Source: Cryptomeria japonica
Taxonomy: Eukaryota; Streptophyta; Pinopsida; Cupressales; Cupressaceae
NCBI RefSeq assembly: GCF_030272615.1
Contig: NC_081412.1
Location: 142,000,247 to 142,064,246 of the forward strand
DNA: 64,000 nt
Direction: 5' to 3'
Shown: in pieces, positions 22,942 through 34,756 of the stretch
Numbering within the stretch: the stretch's first letter is position 1
How the letters are laid out: the number at the start of each line of letters is the position of its first letter
Notes under the pieces: model-generated
The model's database searches: none
What the model saw: only the letters and a program-made list of their open reading frames with translations
What the model was told of the DNA's origin: nothing
Translations under genes and position numbers: made by a program

Positions 22942-25493
22942 GAACTAGGTATTGACCAAGATGTGTGAGACTAGATGAAAAATGGAAAGAGTATGGAAGA
23001 CCAAGGGTTGGATGGAATGTAAATGAATCTGAAGTGTACTTGCAATGTCCAAAGTGCAAGACCAAATATGTATGTAGTAGAGTAGGTGTGACTTCAAAAT
23101 AGAGGAGAGTTTCTCTTGATGAGGTAAGTTGACCTTGACTCTAAGTAAGACCAAATGAGACCCAAAGGTGATAGACCTTGATGAGGGACCACTTAGCAAA
23201 ATGTTGTTGTATGTGGTGTGTTGACAAAGTATGATGAGGACAAGCAAGTGACCTTTTGACTCAAGTTTAGACAAATATAAATTTAATGCAAGATGTAAAG
23301 AAATGATGGACTTTGTGAGACCCAAAGACAAGTTGAATGCTAGATGAAAACCTGGAGAAACAACCTAGGAAGCTCAAGAATTCCAAAACTGATTGCTCTT
23401 GTTTGCTGGACTATAAAAATTTTCCAATTTGTGAAGTTGTTGGTTGTGACCAAATCTGAATGTTTGACTATTTTTTTTTACAAGAGGACACAATTTTGAT
23501 GAGGACTCAATGTTTGCAAGTGTTTAGACTCAAAATGACTCCAAGAAAAGTGTGTTGTTTGATGTAAAAATGTTTTGCATACACTTGAAGACACAAAAGA
23601 CACAAAAGACACAATGTTTTGCTATTTGGTCTTGAATGTTTTGAATGTTTAAAATAAGTCAAGCACAATTCTTATGGCTGGCCAAGACAATAGTTGTTGA
23701 TCCCACATGAGGTTTTACCCCCAAGGCTACGCTATTCAGAGCGGATACTTAGATGCTTGACCTCATTGGCTCCACCCTTGGCACTCACTTCTTGGGTCAG
23801 CCAAGCATCAGTCCCCACAAAAACTCCCTATGGTGAACTTTGTATCTCTACTAAGAACCGTATGTGTGTGGGCCGCTACTAGAGGTCCAACCTCCTGCCT
23901 CAACAACTAGAAGGATTTTGGCTTCTAAAAGAAAAAGGTGCTAGTAAGGGCATCCACTCGTGTTGCCATACATGCGGCACTTTCAACTCTGTAAATATAG
24001 AAGGCTCCTAGCCGGTAGGGGTTACACCTTACAACTGATCAAATAAATTTGATCAAACGGGTTTATGGGGAGACATAGTGTCGGTATGAACTAATCAGCA
24101 TATGTTATCCATAGTTTTCACCATGAATACAGTTGTTTATAGTGGTTTGGAAGAAGATGGCTTTTCTTTTGCTACCACTTGGGTCGTTCTCTCCTCACTA
24201 GTAGTCCTAATGACCACATGGGGAGATAGGCCCTCTAAAGATGAAACAAAAAGAGCCTATTGCTTAAGACACACAAGACAATGGTTCAATTTTGGTGCAC
24301 CAATTGAAGTGTTTGCTAGTCTATGAGAATAAGGCACACAATGAAGATCAAAAACCCTTTCCAAGGTCCTGCAACAAAGATTTATTAGTAGTTTGGATTG
24401 TTTGAAATAATCACCCCTTCTTGCAAGCACACAAGTTAGGTAAATTTTAGATCCAAAAGACTTTGTGAAATAGGGGCCTTCAACAATGTATTTTGTTGAC
24501 CAATTCAAAGATCTAATTCATCATAAAAAAAGACCACCTGTAAAATTTTGAGAGATTTCCAGAAATGTAAGAAAATCCAAAAAATTTGCTAATTTTCTTC
24601 AAAAATTAATTTTTTATGAAAAATCATAAAAAATTCATATAAAATGCAAAATCGATCCAAAAAATCTAAAATTTTTACTGGAGAGTCTTGATGGTCTTAA
24701 AAATCTGCATAAAAAAATTTCTATAATAAATCCAAGCAGTTTGTGAGATATGAGTAAAATAATGCAAAACCCTAATTTTCAAAGATCTGATTTTTGAGGA
24801 ATGATTTTGCATAAAATTTAAAATGACAAAGAATAGATCCTATGTATAATTTTGAGAGGTTTCCAAAAATGTAAGAAAATCTAAAAAATTCACTAATTTT
24901 CTCTCAAAATTAATTTTTTATGAGAAATCATAAACAATTCATATAAATTGAACAAGTGATCCAAAAAATCTAAAGTTTTTATTAAATCCTTTTGATACTT
25001 TTCCTGACTTGCACAAAAAATGTGATGCCAAAATTCAAAGCTGTTGGTGAGATCTGATCAAAATAAGGAAAAACCCTAATGTTTAAAGATCTAATTTTTA
25101 GGGAAATATTTTGCATCAAAATTAAAATCACAAAGAACAGATCCTATGTATAATTATGAGTGATTTCTAAAAATGTAAGAAAATCCAAAAAATTCTCTCA
25201 TTTGCTCTCAAAATTAATTTTTTATGAAAAATCATAAAAAAATCATAGAAAATGAAAATGTGCTCCAGAAATTATGAATTTTGGATTGAGATCTCCTGAT
25301 ACTTTCTTCAACCTACAAAAAAATTTGGTGCAAAATTTCCAAGCCATTTGTGAGATATGATCAAGTCTTTCCAAGATCATGATTTTGTTTCCAAAACCCT
25401 AGTTGCACAAGATTATTCTCCAAATTGTTTTACAAAACATCAATATAGGGTTAGAAAAATCTGCAAAAAACACAGATCTAACAAAAAGACATG
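22942..25493 (-). other. long 5' leader of the gypsy element
   Basis: About 2.5 kb lie between the primer site and the gag start, without convincing coding sequence on the - strand. Part of it (23680-24330) has a different, more GC-rich composition with phrases such as gtgtgggccgctactagaggtc. The rest is AT-rich and includes the 304-bp tandem repeat. Long leaders are common in large gypsy elements of the Tat/Ogre type. Confidence 0.6.
24541..25450. repeat. tandem repeat, three units of about 304 bp, in the leader
   Basis: The phrase ta(a/t)aattttgagagnttcc followed by aaaatgtaagaaaatc, then ttaattttttatga(a/g)aaatcata, recurs with starts at 24541, 24845 and 25149, an exact spacing of 304 bp twice. 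The units differ from each other at many positions, so the duplication is older than the insertion of this copy. Confidence 0.85.
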
Positions 25494-25513
25494 TCCCACG
25501 GGGCGTGCCAAAA
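25494..25513 (-). other. primer binding site of the gypsy element
   Basis: The - strand just after the 5' LTR reads TTTTGGCACGCCCCGTGGGA. TGGCACGCC...GTGGGA is the form seen in many plant gypsy elements and is complementary to a tRNA 3' end (CCA). I do not assign the tRNA species. Confidence 0.8.
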
Positions 25514-26286
25514 TGTATATGGTGAAAATGGATAACAACAATATTGAAAGGCTAAATGAATTCAACCACAAAACCCTAGCCTAACAACAACAAAGATCCA
25601 CCATAACATATGAAAATTACCTAAGACAATGCAAATCAAATGAAATCACAAAGATTATACCATCACATGTCCAATAGGGTTTGGATCTCCATTCTTCCTA
25701 TCTCCATTGATCTTGCTTGATATATTTTCTCTCAGATTTTATGTGTGCATAAGAGCTCAACAAAGAACGGAAATGTGGTTGCAAGTAGGATTGCCTATGT
25801 TCAAAAGCGTAGTGTAGTCAAGTAGTCAACGGTGGGTTTGATAATGAAGGAAGCATCTCCTTATATAGAAGACACTATATGAAATGGAGGGATAAGATTG
25901 AGAGGTGTAAAAGGAGGTCGGCTATGATTAGAGGGTAGGTAAAAGAAATAATAAAATAATGAAAGGGGTAGGTAGTGTATGAATTAAAAGATGAATGGCA
26001 TGTGTCATGGGTAGAAATGGTTAATGAATTAATTAAATAAATAAAGATTTATTTAATTAATAGAAGAAGTGGGATCAATTAAATAAATAAAATATTTATT
26101 TAATTTAGGAAAAGGGTAATTTAAATAAATAAATGTATTTATTTAAATGAAAAATAAGGCTAGAAGAGGATAAATGAATTAATTAAATAAATAAATATTT
26201 ATTTAATTAATAGAAGAATTAGGCTAAAAGTGATTAAATAAATAAAATATTTATTTAATTAGACATGACAATTTTAGGTGTCTACA
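25514..26286 (-). repeat. 5' LTR of the gypsy element
   Basis: 773 bp, the same length as the other LTR, with about 14 differences by eye, nearly all transitions. A candidate TATA box (TATATAAGG on the - strand) is at 25859-25867. It carries the same AT-rich inverted repeat block at 26020-26270. Confidence 0.95.
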
Positions 26287-26600
26287 ATAATAAACCAAGG
26301 GCTATAAATAGATTAAAGCCACACTAAATAATGAAAGGCTATATAAATAATTAAATATCAAAGCCTTAATATTACAGATTAATGATAATAATTCCAAACC
26401 AATTAATTGAATAATGGATAATAATTATCTAATGATATAAAATCATTTATCCAATATTACTCCCTCAATAATATTAAATATTATTACCAACCATATATAT
26501 TTATTTTATTATATAAACTATATAAGTCTATTAATTTAATTTAACATTATTAAACTATATAACTCAATTAATTAATTAATAATAATTAAATCAATGTTCA
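26287..26600. repeat. dispersed repeat A, copy 2 (right part)
   Basis: The sequence continues repeat A after the gypsy insertion (aaaccaagggctataaataga, compare 4331-4350). It includes the stretch at 26468-26531 that is also found at 6150-6211. AT-rich; its right limit is uncertain. Confidence 0.65.
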
Positions 26601-27090
26601 ATAAACATGATACGCCACATAGGATAACAAAGGGCAACTCAAGAGATCACTCGACACTAAATAACAATTCACACAAATACTGACAAGGGTAATCAATCTT
26701 AAAACTAGAGTGTATAATGGGATTCTATGTCATCTCTAATCAACTTGCCATTGGGATAAGACACGCTCAGACTTGTGAATCCAGGTGGAGTCAATGTCTG
26801 GTACTTGCAAATCATGCATCCACAAAGACACGATACAACATATAACATAGGCAAGTGATAGAGAATTGCAATGGCACATCCTGCTCGCAATGAGTGATGT
26901 GACATTGTCCCCATCACGAAGATAGTAGAAGACACTCGCAAACAACCAAGCAATATCATAATCAATCTCTCATCATGAAATAGGGCTAGTACATCATAAA
27001 ATATCCTCAAATCATCATTAAGTAGACTACGTTATATCAGAGAGATCTATTGTTATTCAAAAGAGTTGGATGGATTAGGGAGAGGCACTA
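26601..27090. other. unassigned DNA
   Basis: No recognisable gene or element. A 101-codon open frame on the - strand (26705-27010) has no familiar motif and no second copy in the window. Confidence 0.4.
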
Positions 27091-29025
27091 CACTTAGAGG
27101 ACGTTTGATATAAGCTCTTGCACCATCATGTTCACCCTTTCCATGCTCACTCTCAAAGAAACTCTAAACATGTGGTATTTTTTTATTTTCATGATATAGA
27201 CATAGTACATAAAATGACCTTGATGATTTGAATTTTGACACACATCCATCAGACTAAAAAAAATGCTTATCAATTTTTTTTCTCTATTTCCTAAATATTA
27301 AAAAAACTTCTTAAAGCAATGTTCTATAAAATGTGTGTCATGCTCCTTATCATCACTAATATAGAAGAGATATTCTTTCTTAATTTCTTGAACTTCAAAT
27401 GTACTATCACCACCATCCAAATCCAATTGTGTATGCCAATAACACACATGCACCATAATAATGATTTTCTTTGAAAAGTAATAATCTAATTGAATCCCTT
27501 TTTGATCTATGAAAGAGTAATTTTCTACAAAGTTGACTATTGATAAAATAGTTCCAAGTGGGAAAGTGTCTCTTAATGTCTGAAACAGTTATGTTTACCA
27601 CAGTCTGACAAAAAAAAATGATGTTTGTATGGTTGTATCAATCTATGAAAATTTTCCATAAATGTTCCAATAGGTATCTCCTCTTCTAGATAGTCTAACC
27701 TTGTGAATTCTTTACCAAATTGTGTTTCAAAATTTTTGTACTTGTAGCTCTTGCAATTTATGATTTTTGTCATGTCAGTATCTTCATTTCTCAAAGGAAA
27801 TTTAGCCAACTTTCCACATGTTTCACAAATTCCTTTTATGCAATCTATTTGATTGGTTGCATTATTATCTAATTTATCAGATAAGATGAATTCTATGATC
27901 TGACTTGTTTGCTTGGGAGGAGGATTTTGAAAACCATCACTTTCTTCTCTAATCTTTCGAAACACTTGATAGTAGAGATCAAATTAAATATGGTAACAAA
28001 AACAACAAATTTCAAAAAAATTGTTTACCTTCACATAATATGGCCTTAAGATTTCAAACATTCTTTTTCCAATCTTTATATGAGTGTTTGAATTAGAAAA
28101 AATCACATATAATTCATGTTTTGTTGTGTCTAACCAATGTTTTACATGAAGATCATAATGATCGGGCCCGATCTTACGTTTGATAACATCTCTACTATTT
28201 GATGAAGAATGAGTATTATCATTCCAAATAGTTGAGACAAAGTTCCTAACAACATCTTCAATCTTATTAGAATGAAGAGCTCCACACATAACTGCCCAAT
28301 TCCATTCTGAGGAAGTATCATCCAGAATATTTCTCCTTTTCACATATTTTGATATTGCTTTTTCGTTTAAACCAAACTTAGTTGATAGTTAAGAGATTTT
28401 TATTTTGTGGGACATGTTTTAATTTAGTATAGATTTCAATATCACTCTTCTTAACATGGTCTTATCTATTGATCAATATTTTTTTCCAAATAGAACCAAA
28501 ACCTTTCTTAACATTTTCAACAATAGTTTTTTGTAGCTGAGAACTTTTCCTCTTTTTATTTGTAGTATCCACACCCAATAACTTTAATGCATCTTTTAAT
28601 TTGTTATGAACAAGTACAATTGATAGAAATTGGGCTTTCTCTAGTGTATCAATATTTTCAAAATGAGAAACTATTTCCTTTGCACTTTTATTCATCGACC
28701 TTCTTTAAGTATGTCTAGGTTGTTCACTGGGAACTTTTAATTGCTCCACATCCATTTCAAGTAAATGATCTAAAATTTTATAAGAAATATTTCTCTTCAC
28801 CTTTTTAGCTAGATTCACAATATGCTCATCCATACCAATAGAAGGAAGTGAGCCTAGCCCATCTCCAACCTCCATTGTTTGCACTTGGGCCCCCTCCCTA
28901 TCCTCAACTATGTGTTTTTTAGCCTCATTTGCTCAAATATCTAAATTTTACTGAACTCCTACTTGATAACTTTCTTCTTGGTAACCCCATTCTCCAAACA
29001 AAATTTGATAATCCTCTTGATAGAA

Positions 29026-29200
29026 ATATCTATCTTTGTGTGTGTGTGTAAGAGAAAGATAGAGAAAGGGATGTTCTAAAAAGGCTTAAGGAGGGAGAGA
29101 GAGAGAGAGTAAATTAAAAAAAAGATTATTTTAATGCACCAATTCCAAATTTTTTCTAATATAGAGAGAGGTTCTAAATATTAAAGTCCTAAAGAGACTT

Positions 29201-29251
<51 letters not shown>

Positions 29252-29530
29252 ACGAGATAGGAGACCTACCATAAAAAGACTTAAGGGGAGAGAGAGAGGG
29301 AGGTCCTAAAAAGAGAACCTAAAAAGTGAGGTCCTAAAAAGACTTAAGGTTGGAGAGAGAGACTAAATTAAAACAAGATTATTTTTAATGCACCAATTCC
29401 AAATGTTTCATAATCTAGAGACATGTCATAAAAAGAGATCCTAAAAAGAGAGGTCCTAAAAAGAAGGAAGAGAGAGAGAGAGAGGGGTTCTCAAAATATT
29501 TGAGGAGAGAGAGAGACTAAATTCAAACAA
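29026..29530. repeat. GA-rich microsatellite block
   Basis: Repeated (GA)n runs, the longest at about 29204-29248, are mixed with tandem phrases such as gtcctaaaaagacttaagg and aaattaaaacaagattattttaatgcacc. They lie in the first intron of the relic transposase gene. Confidence 0.9.
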
Positions 29531-30068
29531 GATTTATTTTAATGCACCAATCTAAATGTTTGATAATTTAAGATAGCACAAACACATTCATCTAGTTAAA
29601 TAATACATAATAACTAGGATAAATAATTAAATAAACAATAAATATTTATTTAATCAAAAGAGGACAATTTTAGGTACATGATACATGTAAAATTAAATAG
29701 AATTTAAGTAAATATGCATACGTGCTTGATATATTTGCATTCTGCATTCTCGATATCTTTGTTTCGTCTCATGTGAATACTTCCTTGAAGTCTTATTTTT
29801 CCTTGTCTTTTTGTTCCCCATGTCCTTCCTTTGAAATTATGGCCTTTAAAAATTTCACACACAAAAAAAATCACCTTAACATGTCTTCTCTCACAAAAAA
29901 ATGCAAATTAGTTTTCTATTTTGTTTTTAAAAAAAAAAAAAAAAAATCTATATTTATATGGAAACGTTAATAAAAAAAAAAATCCTATGTCAACCCCGTG
30001 TTTGTAAGCCATGTTTGTACAAACATATTCCTTACAAAAATGTGTGTGTCAGACGTGTTCATACAAAT

Positions 30069-30150
30069 AGGGGTTTGAGCAAATGTCATATGGTTTGAGC
30101 GAACCTCGTTCATTCGAAGTGGTGTTTGATTGAACCCCCTTTCTATGCAT
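30069..30150. repeat. subterminal TTCGAGCGAA-type motifs of relic transposon
   Basis: Phrases ggggtttgagcaaa, ggtttgagcgaacc, tcattcgaag and gattgaacccc are degenerate forms of the GGTTCGAGCGAA motif found near both ends of the 15.3-kb element (35532-35705 and 49832-49946). Confidence 0.65.
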
Positions 30151-30343
30151 CTCTCCCCCAACCTCTACAAATTTCTATAGATTTTTCGACCTTTAAACCT
30201 TTGGTTGAAGGTTCAAATGGAACAATCTTGACAACCCACAATGTAAGATGGTATTCCTTGAAGAAAGCTTTCCAATGACTATAATTTTATTACATATTGA
30301 GTTTATTATGAACTCTTTTTTTTAACTTTACTAAACATAGGTT

Positions 30344-31117
30344 TGTTGCCATTATGTTGCCATTGATGTCAACCAGTATAGGATGACTACCAGTATTAGA
30401 GATGTATGTGCAACACTGTCATGGAGGAGTATAGTATGAGATATCTTTGATATCACCTTGTGTTGCAAAACACTGATAAGGTAAAGAAGAAGAATGTCAT
30501 TTAGACGAATGTTCATTGGAGTCACCAGTACACATGTGAGTGTTTGACTTGTGTGGATGAAATGGACAAGTTACCAGTATAGTCTATCATGAGTAAGGAG
30601 AGGATGTCAACTGGTAAGTGTTGTGTTGATAGTGAGTAGCTACCAGCCGATAAGATTAGGACTAGTGTACAAGGAAGATGTTGAGCTATTGTTTGTGATG
30701 AAGAGGCATAATGTTACCTGAATCACATCAACACGGGAAGAGAAAGATGTACAGCTCACTGGTATGATGTGTGGATGTAGAACAATAGGACTCCCATGGA
30801 ACAGAGATACAATCACCATATGAAGAGATGACTGATAGTGAATGTGCCTACACTAGATCATATGTTCCTATTTGAAGATATGCTACACAAACAAGGAAGC
30901 CACATGAGTGCATTGCAGGATGCAGATGACAAGGATTCATTACTACCGGTAAGTGGAGCTTATCTCCTATTATGAAAAGTGTGCATCATAAGTTCTATAA
31001 GATAAGACAAAAGAGGTAAAGGAAGGTGTTTGAAGGCTCACACCGGATCTATCGGTGAATCAAAGGAATGCCTCAAGTGCATGAGATCAAGGATATGCAC
31101 TAGACTGATAGTGAAGG
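30344..31117 (+). repeat. 5' LTR of gag-only element, first part
   Basis: It matches 58182-58960 (cattgatgtcaaccagtata, ttgtgttg..a.aacactgataaggtaaag, gcctcaagtgcatgagatca). It is cut at 31117 by the copia insertion, whose target duplication GAAGG is 31113-31117. Confidence 0.93.
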
Positions 31118-32148
31118 TGTTAGGATAATCGGTGAACAATTGAGGGGGTGGGGGGTGAATCAGTTGTTATTAGATTATATCAATTAAACCACTTTATAAC
31201 CTTTAACCAGATCACATAGACATTAAGTACTAGAATAGCATAACTAGATACTGGTAAGAAATAAAACTTAAGAATGGAACAGATAATCAACACAATACAA
31301 GCATACCACATAACACCATGATTTGTACATGGAAAACTCAGAAAGGGAAAAACCACGGTGGTAAACCTACCCACAGTAAGATGATACTTCTGCAAGAAGT
31401 ATGTGATACAATGAGGGGCCTGCACATGCAGGAAGGCACACTTCCTAGAGCATACTACTCATTACAAAAGAGTCTCACTAACTACAAAGAGGTTATAACC
31501 ACCTCAAGATAAATGGACAACAATCTAAAATAATGAACTGCTAGAGATAGCATCTACCATGCCTTATTACAGTCCAAATCAAGCTCAATACCAGAGGCAT
31601 TTGACCTCTTCCTTAATCCCAATTTGATCACCTATGATCGACCAAATCTCCTTCGCATATGATATTACATTTCCATTCACATTCCATAATCTACAATGAG
31701 ATCTTACATCAATTTATACCAGCCCTAAGGCCTAAACCATTTAGGTCGACCACCTAAAAGATATTATAATAATATCATTACATACATCCATATTACAATG
31801 ATATGCCATGTCAGCTTAAGACCAAAACAACAAGAAGTTGCACCAACACCACTTATACATCCTGTCAAGATTTCACAGTGAAAGCCTCTATTTGTTAAAC
31901 CTTAAACCCATGCCAGTAAGGGTTTACAAGAGTGTGTGATAGAATCCAATTATCAAGTCAATACCAACTGACCAAAACATGCTCTAGAAGCATGTTACAC
32001 ATAAACTCAAACATACTCCATTGATCCAAACATGTCAGAAGTGTCCAACAGATAATGCTTTCTGTTAGTAACCAACCATAACAACTAGTGTTGACATCAG
32101 TGACAAAACATCAATCAACACATAATCAATTCATCCATAATACCAACA
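31118..32148 (-). repeat. 3' LTR of copia element 2
   Basis: 1031 bp. It matches 52055-53193 but lacks a segment of about 165 bp that is present there (around 52709-52885) and has about 60 bp extra near its start (31150-31215). It ends taccaaca before the tract atctccccc. Confidence 0.92.
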
Positions 32149-32157
32149 ATCTCCCCC

Positions 32158-34721
32158 GTTGGCATTCATGGCAACACTAGATATGAAAAACATCTAAGTA
32201 CCAAGAAATCCCAAACAAGTCTCCTCAGTGGAAGACAACCAACAATCTCCTAAATATGAATAACTCTTCCCCTGTGAATAATATCTCTATAAAGTAAAGT
32301 TATGAATTTATTTTTCACATCACTATCTCTCCCCCTTTGACATCAATGCTAGGAATCTAACAAAAATATCAAAGCAAGAATGTAAGCCTCTGAATCTCAA
32401 AGCTGACTACTCTCCTTGAGTAGTAGCACCACTCATTAGTGCTGAAATGAATAATATCTCTAATAATGCATGCCAAAATGATGACAAACTACATCAATCA
32501 AGTCTTTGTCAAAGGGGTAGAAACCCCTAACCTGTCTCTCAAATACTGAAATGATTCCTTGGACAACGGTTTAGTGAATATATCTACAATCTACTCTTCA
32601 GTGTTCACATAAACCAATTTGACTTCCTTTCCTTCTACCTTGTCCTTCAGAAAGTTATACTTTATTGATATATTCTTAGTTTCAGAGTGAAATATTGGAT
32701 TCTTAGATATGTCAATAGTTGTAGAGTTATCACAGTAGATAACTACCAGTTCACTACAGCTTACCTTGATATCCTTCAACGTTTGCTTCATCCATAAGAC
32801 TTGAGTGCAATTAGTTGTTGTTGCAACATACTCAGCTTCTGCAGTAGATAAATAAATGCATGACTATTTTTTTCTGATCCATGACACCAGTTTCTTTCCA
32901 AGAAAGAAAGCTCCACCAGAAGTGCTCTTCCTATCATCGGTATCTCCTACCCAATCTAGATCAGTATATGCACATAAAGTGAAATCATCATCTCTAGAAT
33001 ACCATAAGACATATTTTGTTGTTCCTTACAAATACTAGAATATCCTCTTTACTGCACATTCATGATTTTCTTTAGGATTACTTTGATATCTTGAATCAAT
33101 ACTTACTGCATTCATAATATCCGGTCTAGTCTGAGTTAGATATTTAACAAGCCACCAATCATAGATTTATAACTTATCGGATTTACCGGTGTAGATGTAT
33201 CTTTGATAGATAATTTCTCACTTGTCACCATAGGAGTACTTACCAGTTTGGAATTATCCATACCAAACTTCCTCAACAATTCCCTCAAATGCTTAATTTG
33301 ACAGATAAAAATGCCTTTGTCATTTGAGTAATCTACAAACCTAAGAAAAATCTCATCTCACCAATCATAGACATTTCAAATTCATTCTTCATATTATTAG
33401 AAAATTCCATGCACAATTTATCTTCTCCTCCAAAAATGATATCATCAACAAATACTTCAATAATCAAAATATCATCATCAGTGATATTATAATAGAAATT
33501 ACTATCAGCACTACCTTTAGTAAAACCAAGCTTCAAAAGATATTTATCCAACCTTGCATACCAAGCTCTAGGAGCTTGTTTCAATCCATATAAAGATTTC
33601 TTCAATCTACAAACCATATCTTTATCATCTATCAGTGAAAATCCATCAGGTTGTTTAATGTATACTTCTTCCTTAAGTTCACCATTCAAAAATGCACATT
33701 TAACATCCATTTGATAGACCTTATAGTTCTTTTAAGCTGCATAGGCAAGAAATAGTCTAACAACTTCAATTCTAGCTACATGTGCAAATGTCTCACCATA
33801 ATCAATTACTTCCATTTGAGAATATCCTTTACAAACCAATCTAACTTGTTTCTTACAACTTAACCATCCTCATTCAGTTTATTTCTAAAAATCCATTTAG
33901 TTCCAATAACATTCTTATTTTTTCATCGGGGAACTAAAGTCCAAGTCTCATTCTTTTCTATATGATCTACTTCATCTTCCATAGCCTTTAACCAATGTTT
34001 ATGTTTACAAGCTTCAATAACAGATGCTAGTTCAATTTGAGAAATAAGGCATACCTCTTCATTTGTCAGTCTCCTTCTTGTCATAACTCCTTTGTTCCTA
34101 TCTCCAATGATTTGATCTTCAGAATGATTTAATCTTACATACCTTGGTGTCTTCTGAACTTTAGGTTCATTGCTCTGATCATCAGTCATAGTTGAATTTT
34201 ATGATTGTACTGGTGCAACTGTCTCAGTTTCATGTACTAGTTGAGGCATTGTTGGTTCAGTTATGATCATTTCCACTATCGGTTCCCTATAATATGATAT
34301 AGATTGATTTCTGTATTTCTCATCCACTCTCACATTAATGCTCTCCACAATTTTATGCAATCTTTTGTTATAACATCTATATTCTTTGTTTTGAATTGAA
34401 TAACCAAAAAATATTCCTTCATCACATCTAGGATCAAACTTCCCAACTGAATTGAATCCCTTTTGATATAGCATTTACTTCCAAAAATTTTGAAATATTT
34501 AATAGTAGGTGTATGTCCAAACCATAATTCATAAGGGGTCTTACCAGTTTCAGCTTTGATGTGAACTCTATTGAATGTGTAGACTGTTGTACTCACTTCT
34601 TCTCTCCAATAGATGTGAGGAAATTTGTCTTCCATCATCATATATCTTGCTACATCCAAAATGGTTATATTCTTCCTTTCCACTACTCCATTCTACTAAG
34701 GAGTCTGAGGTGCAGATAATT
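32158..34721 (-). pseudogene. copia element 2 pol, 3' part (integrase C-terminal half, RT, RNase H)
   Basis: Read on the - strand from 34721: CTGCACCTCAG and NGVVERKN-like integrase sequence, GETGKTP-type region (AETGKTPYELWFGHTP), a frameshift near 34450, then TPRYVRLNHSEDQI. Reverse transcriptase follows with [36 protein letters not shown] and catalytic FVDDIIFGG (33480-33440). The RNase H half has FFLGKKLVSW and AEAEYVA (about 32910-32830) and ends near 32540. Many stops and several frameshifts make it nonfunctional. The frame joins the 5' part at 50025 if the DNA transposon is removed. Confidence 0.9.
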
Positions 34722-34725
34722 ATCT
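34722..34725. other. 4-bp target-site duplication of the DNA transposon (left)
   Basis: ATCT is repeated at 50021-50024. Keeping one copy gives an ungapped alignment of this integrase region with the same region at 8954-8981 in copia element 1, so the duplication length of 4 bp is well supported. Confidence 0.85.
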
Positions 34726-34756
34726 GGGTGAACTCACAATAATGGTTCCCACTTTT
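34726..34756. repeat. left terminal inverted repeat
   Basis: 31 bp starting GGGTGAACTCACAA and ending GGTTCCCACTTTT; it differs from the right terminus at 4 positions. The copy-2 relic has a related but eroded end near 61080-61150. Confidence 0.88.

Larger units (their letters stand above)
14883..26286 (-). mobile_element. non-autonomous Ty3/gypsy retrotransposon with antisense PMD gene
   Basis: The element has two 773-bp LTRs (14883-15655 and 25514-26286), each starting TGTATATGG and ending GTGTCTACA, and a perfect 5-bp target duplication ATAAT (14878-14882 and 26287-26291). A primer site lies at the right and a purine tract at the left, so transcription runs on the - strand. Gag, protease and the very C terminus of integrase are coded on the - strand. 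Reverse transcriptase, RNase H and the integrase core are missing. A plant mobile domain gene lies on the + strand near the 3' LTR. This layout (long leader, extra antisense gene behind pol) recalls the Tat/Ogre/Retand group, which I infer rather than prove. By eye the LTRs differ at about 14 of 773 positions. Confidence 0.93.
27091..30343 (-). pseudogene. relic Sola-like transposase, copy 2, truncated
   Basis: The - strand carries the same gene as 35870-40050. Exon 1 is 29821-29722: it starts ATGGGGAACAA (MGNKK...) and ends at a GT donor at the same phase as copy 1. The long second exon runs from about 29030 to 27091, with blocks such as MDEHIVNLAKKVKRNISYK, MNKSAKEIVSHFENID, HYDLHVKHWLDTTKHELYV and EEIPIGTFMENFHRLIQPY. 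The DFAENYS motif is changed to VNFVENYS, so the first catalytic Asp (codon at 27532-27534) is now Asn. SDGC and FFESEHGKGEHDG remain. Homology stops abruptly at about 27091, just after the FFES block, so the 3' exons are lost. Several stops and frameshifts confirm it is dead. Its 5' flank resumes at 60530 after a large insertion. Confidence 0.85.

Noticed and set aside
26705-27010. Small - strand protein of 101 codons
   Set aside because: No motif, no homologue in the window and no supporting signals; chance open frame is the simplest explanation.
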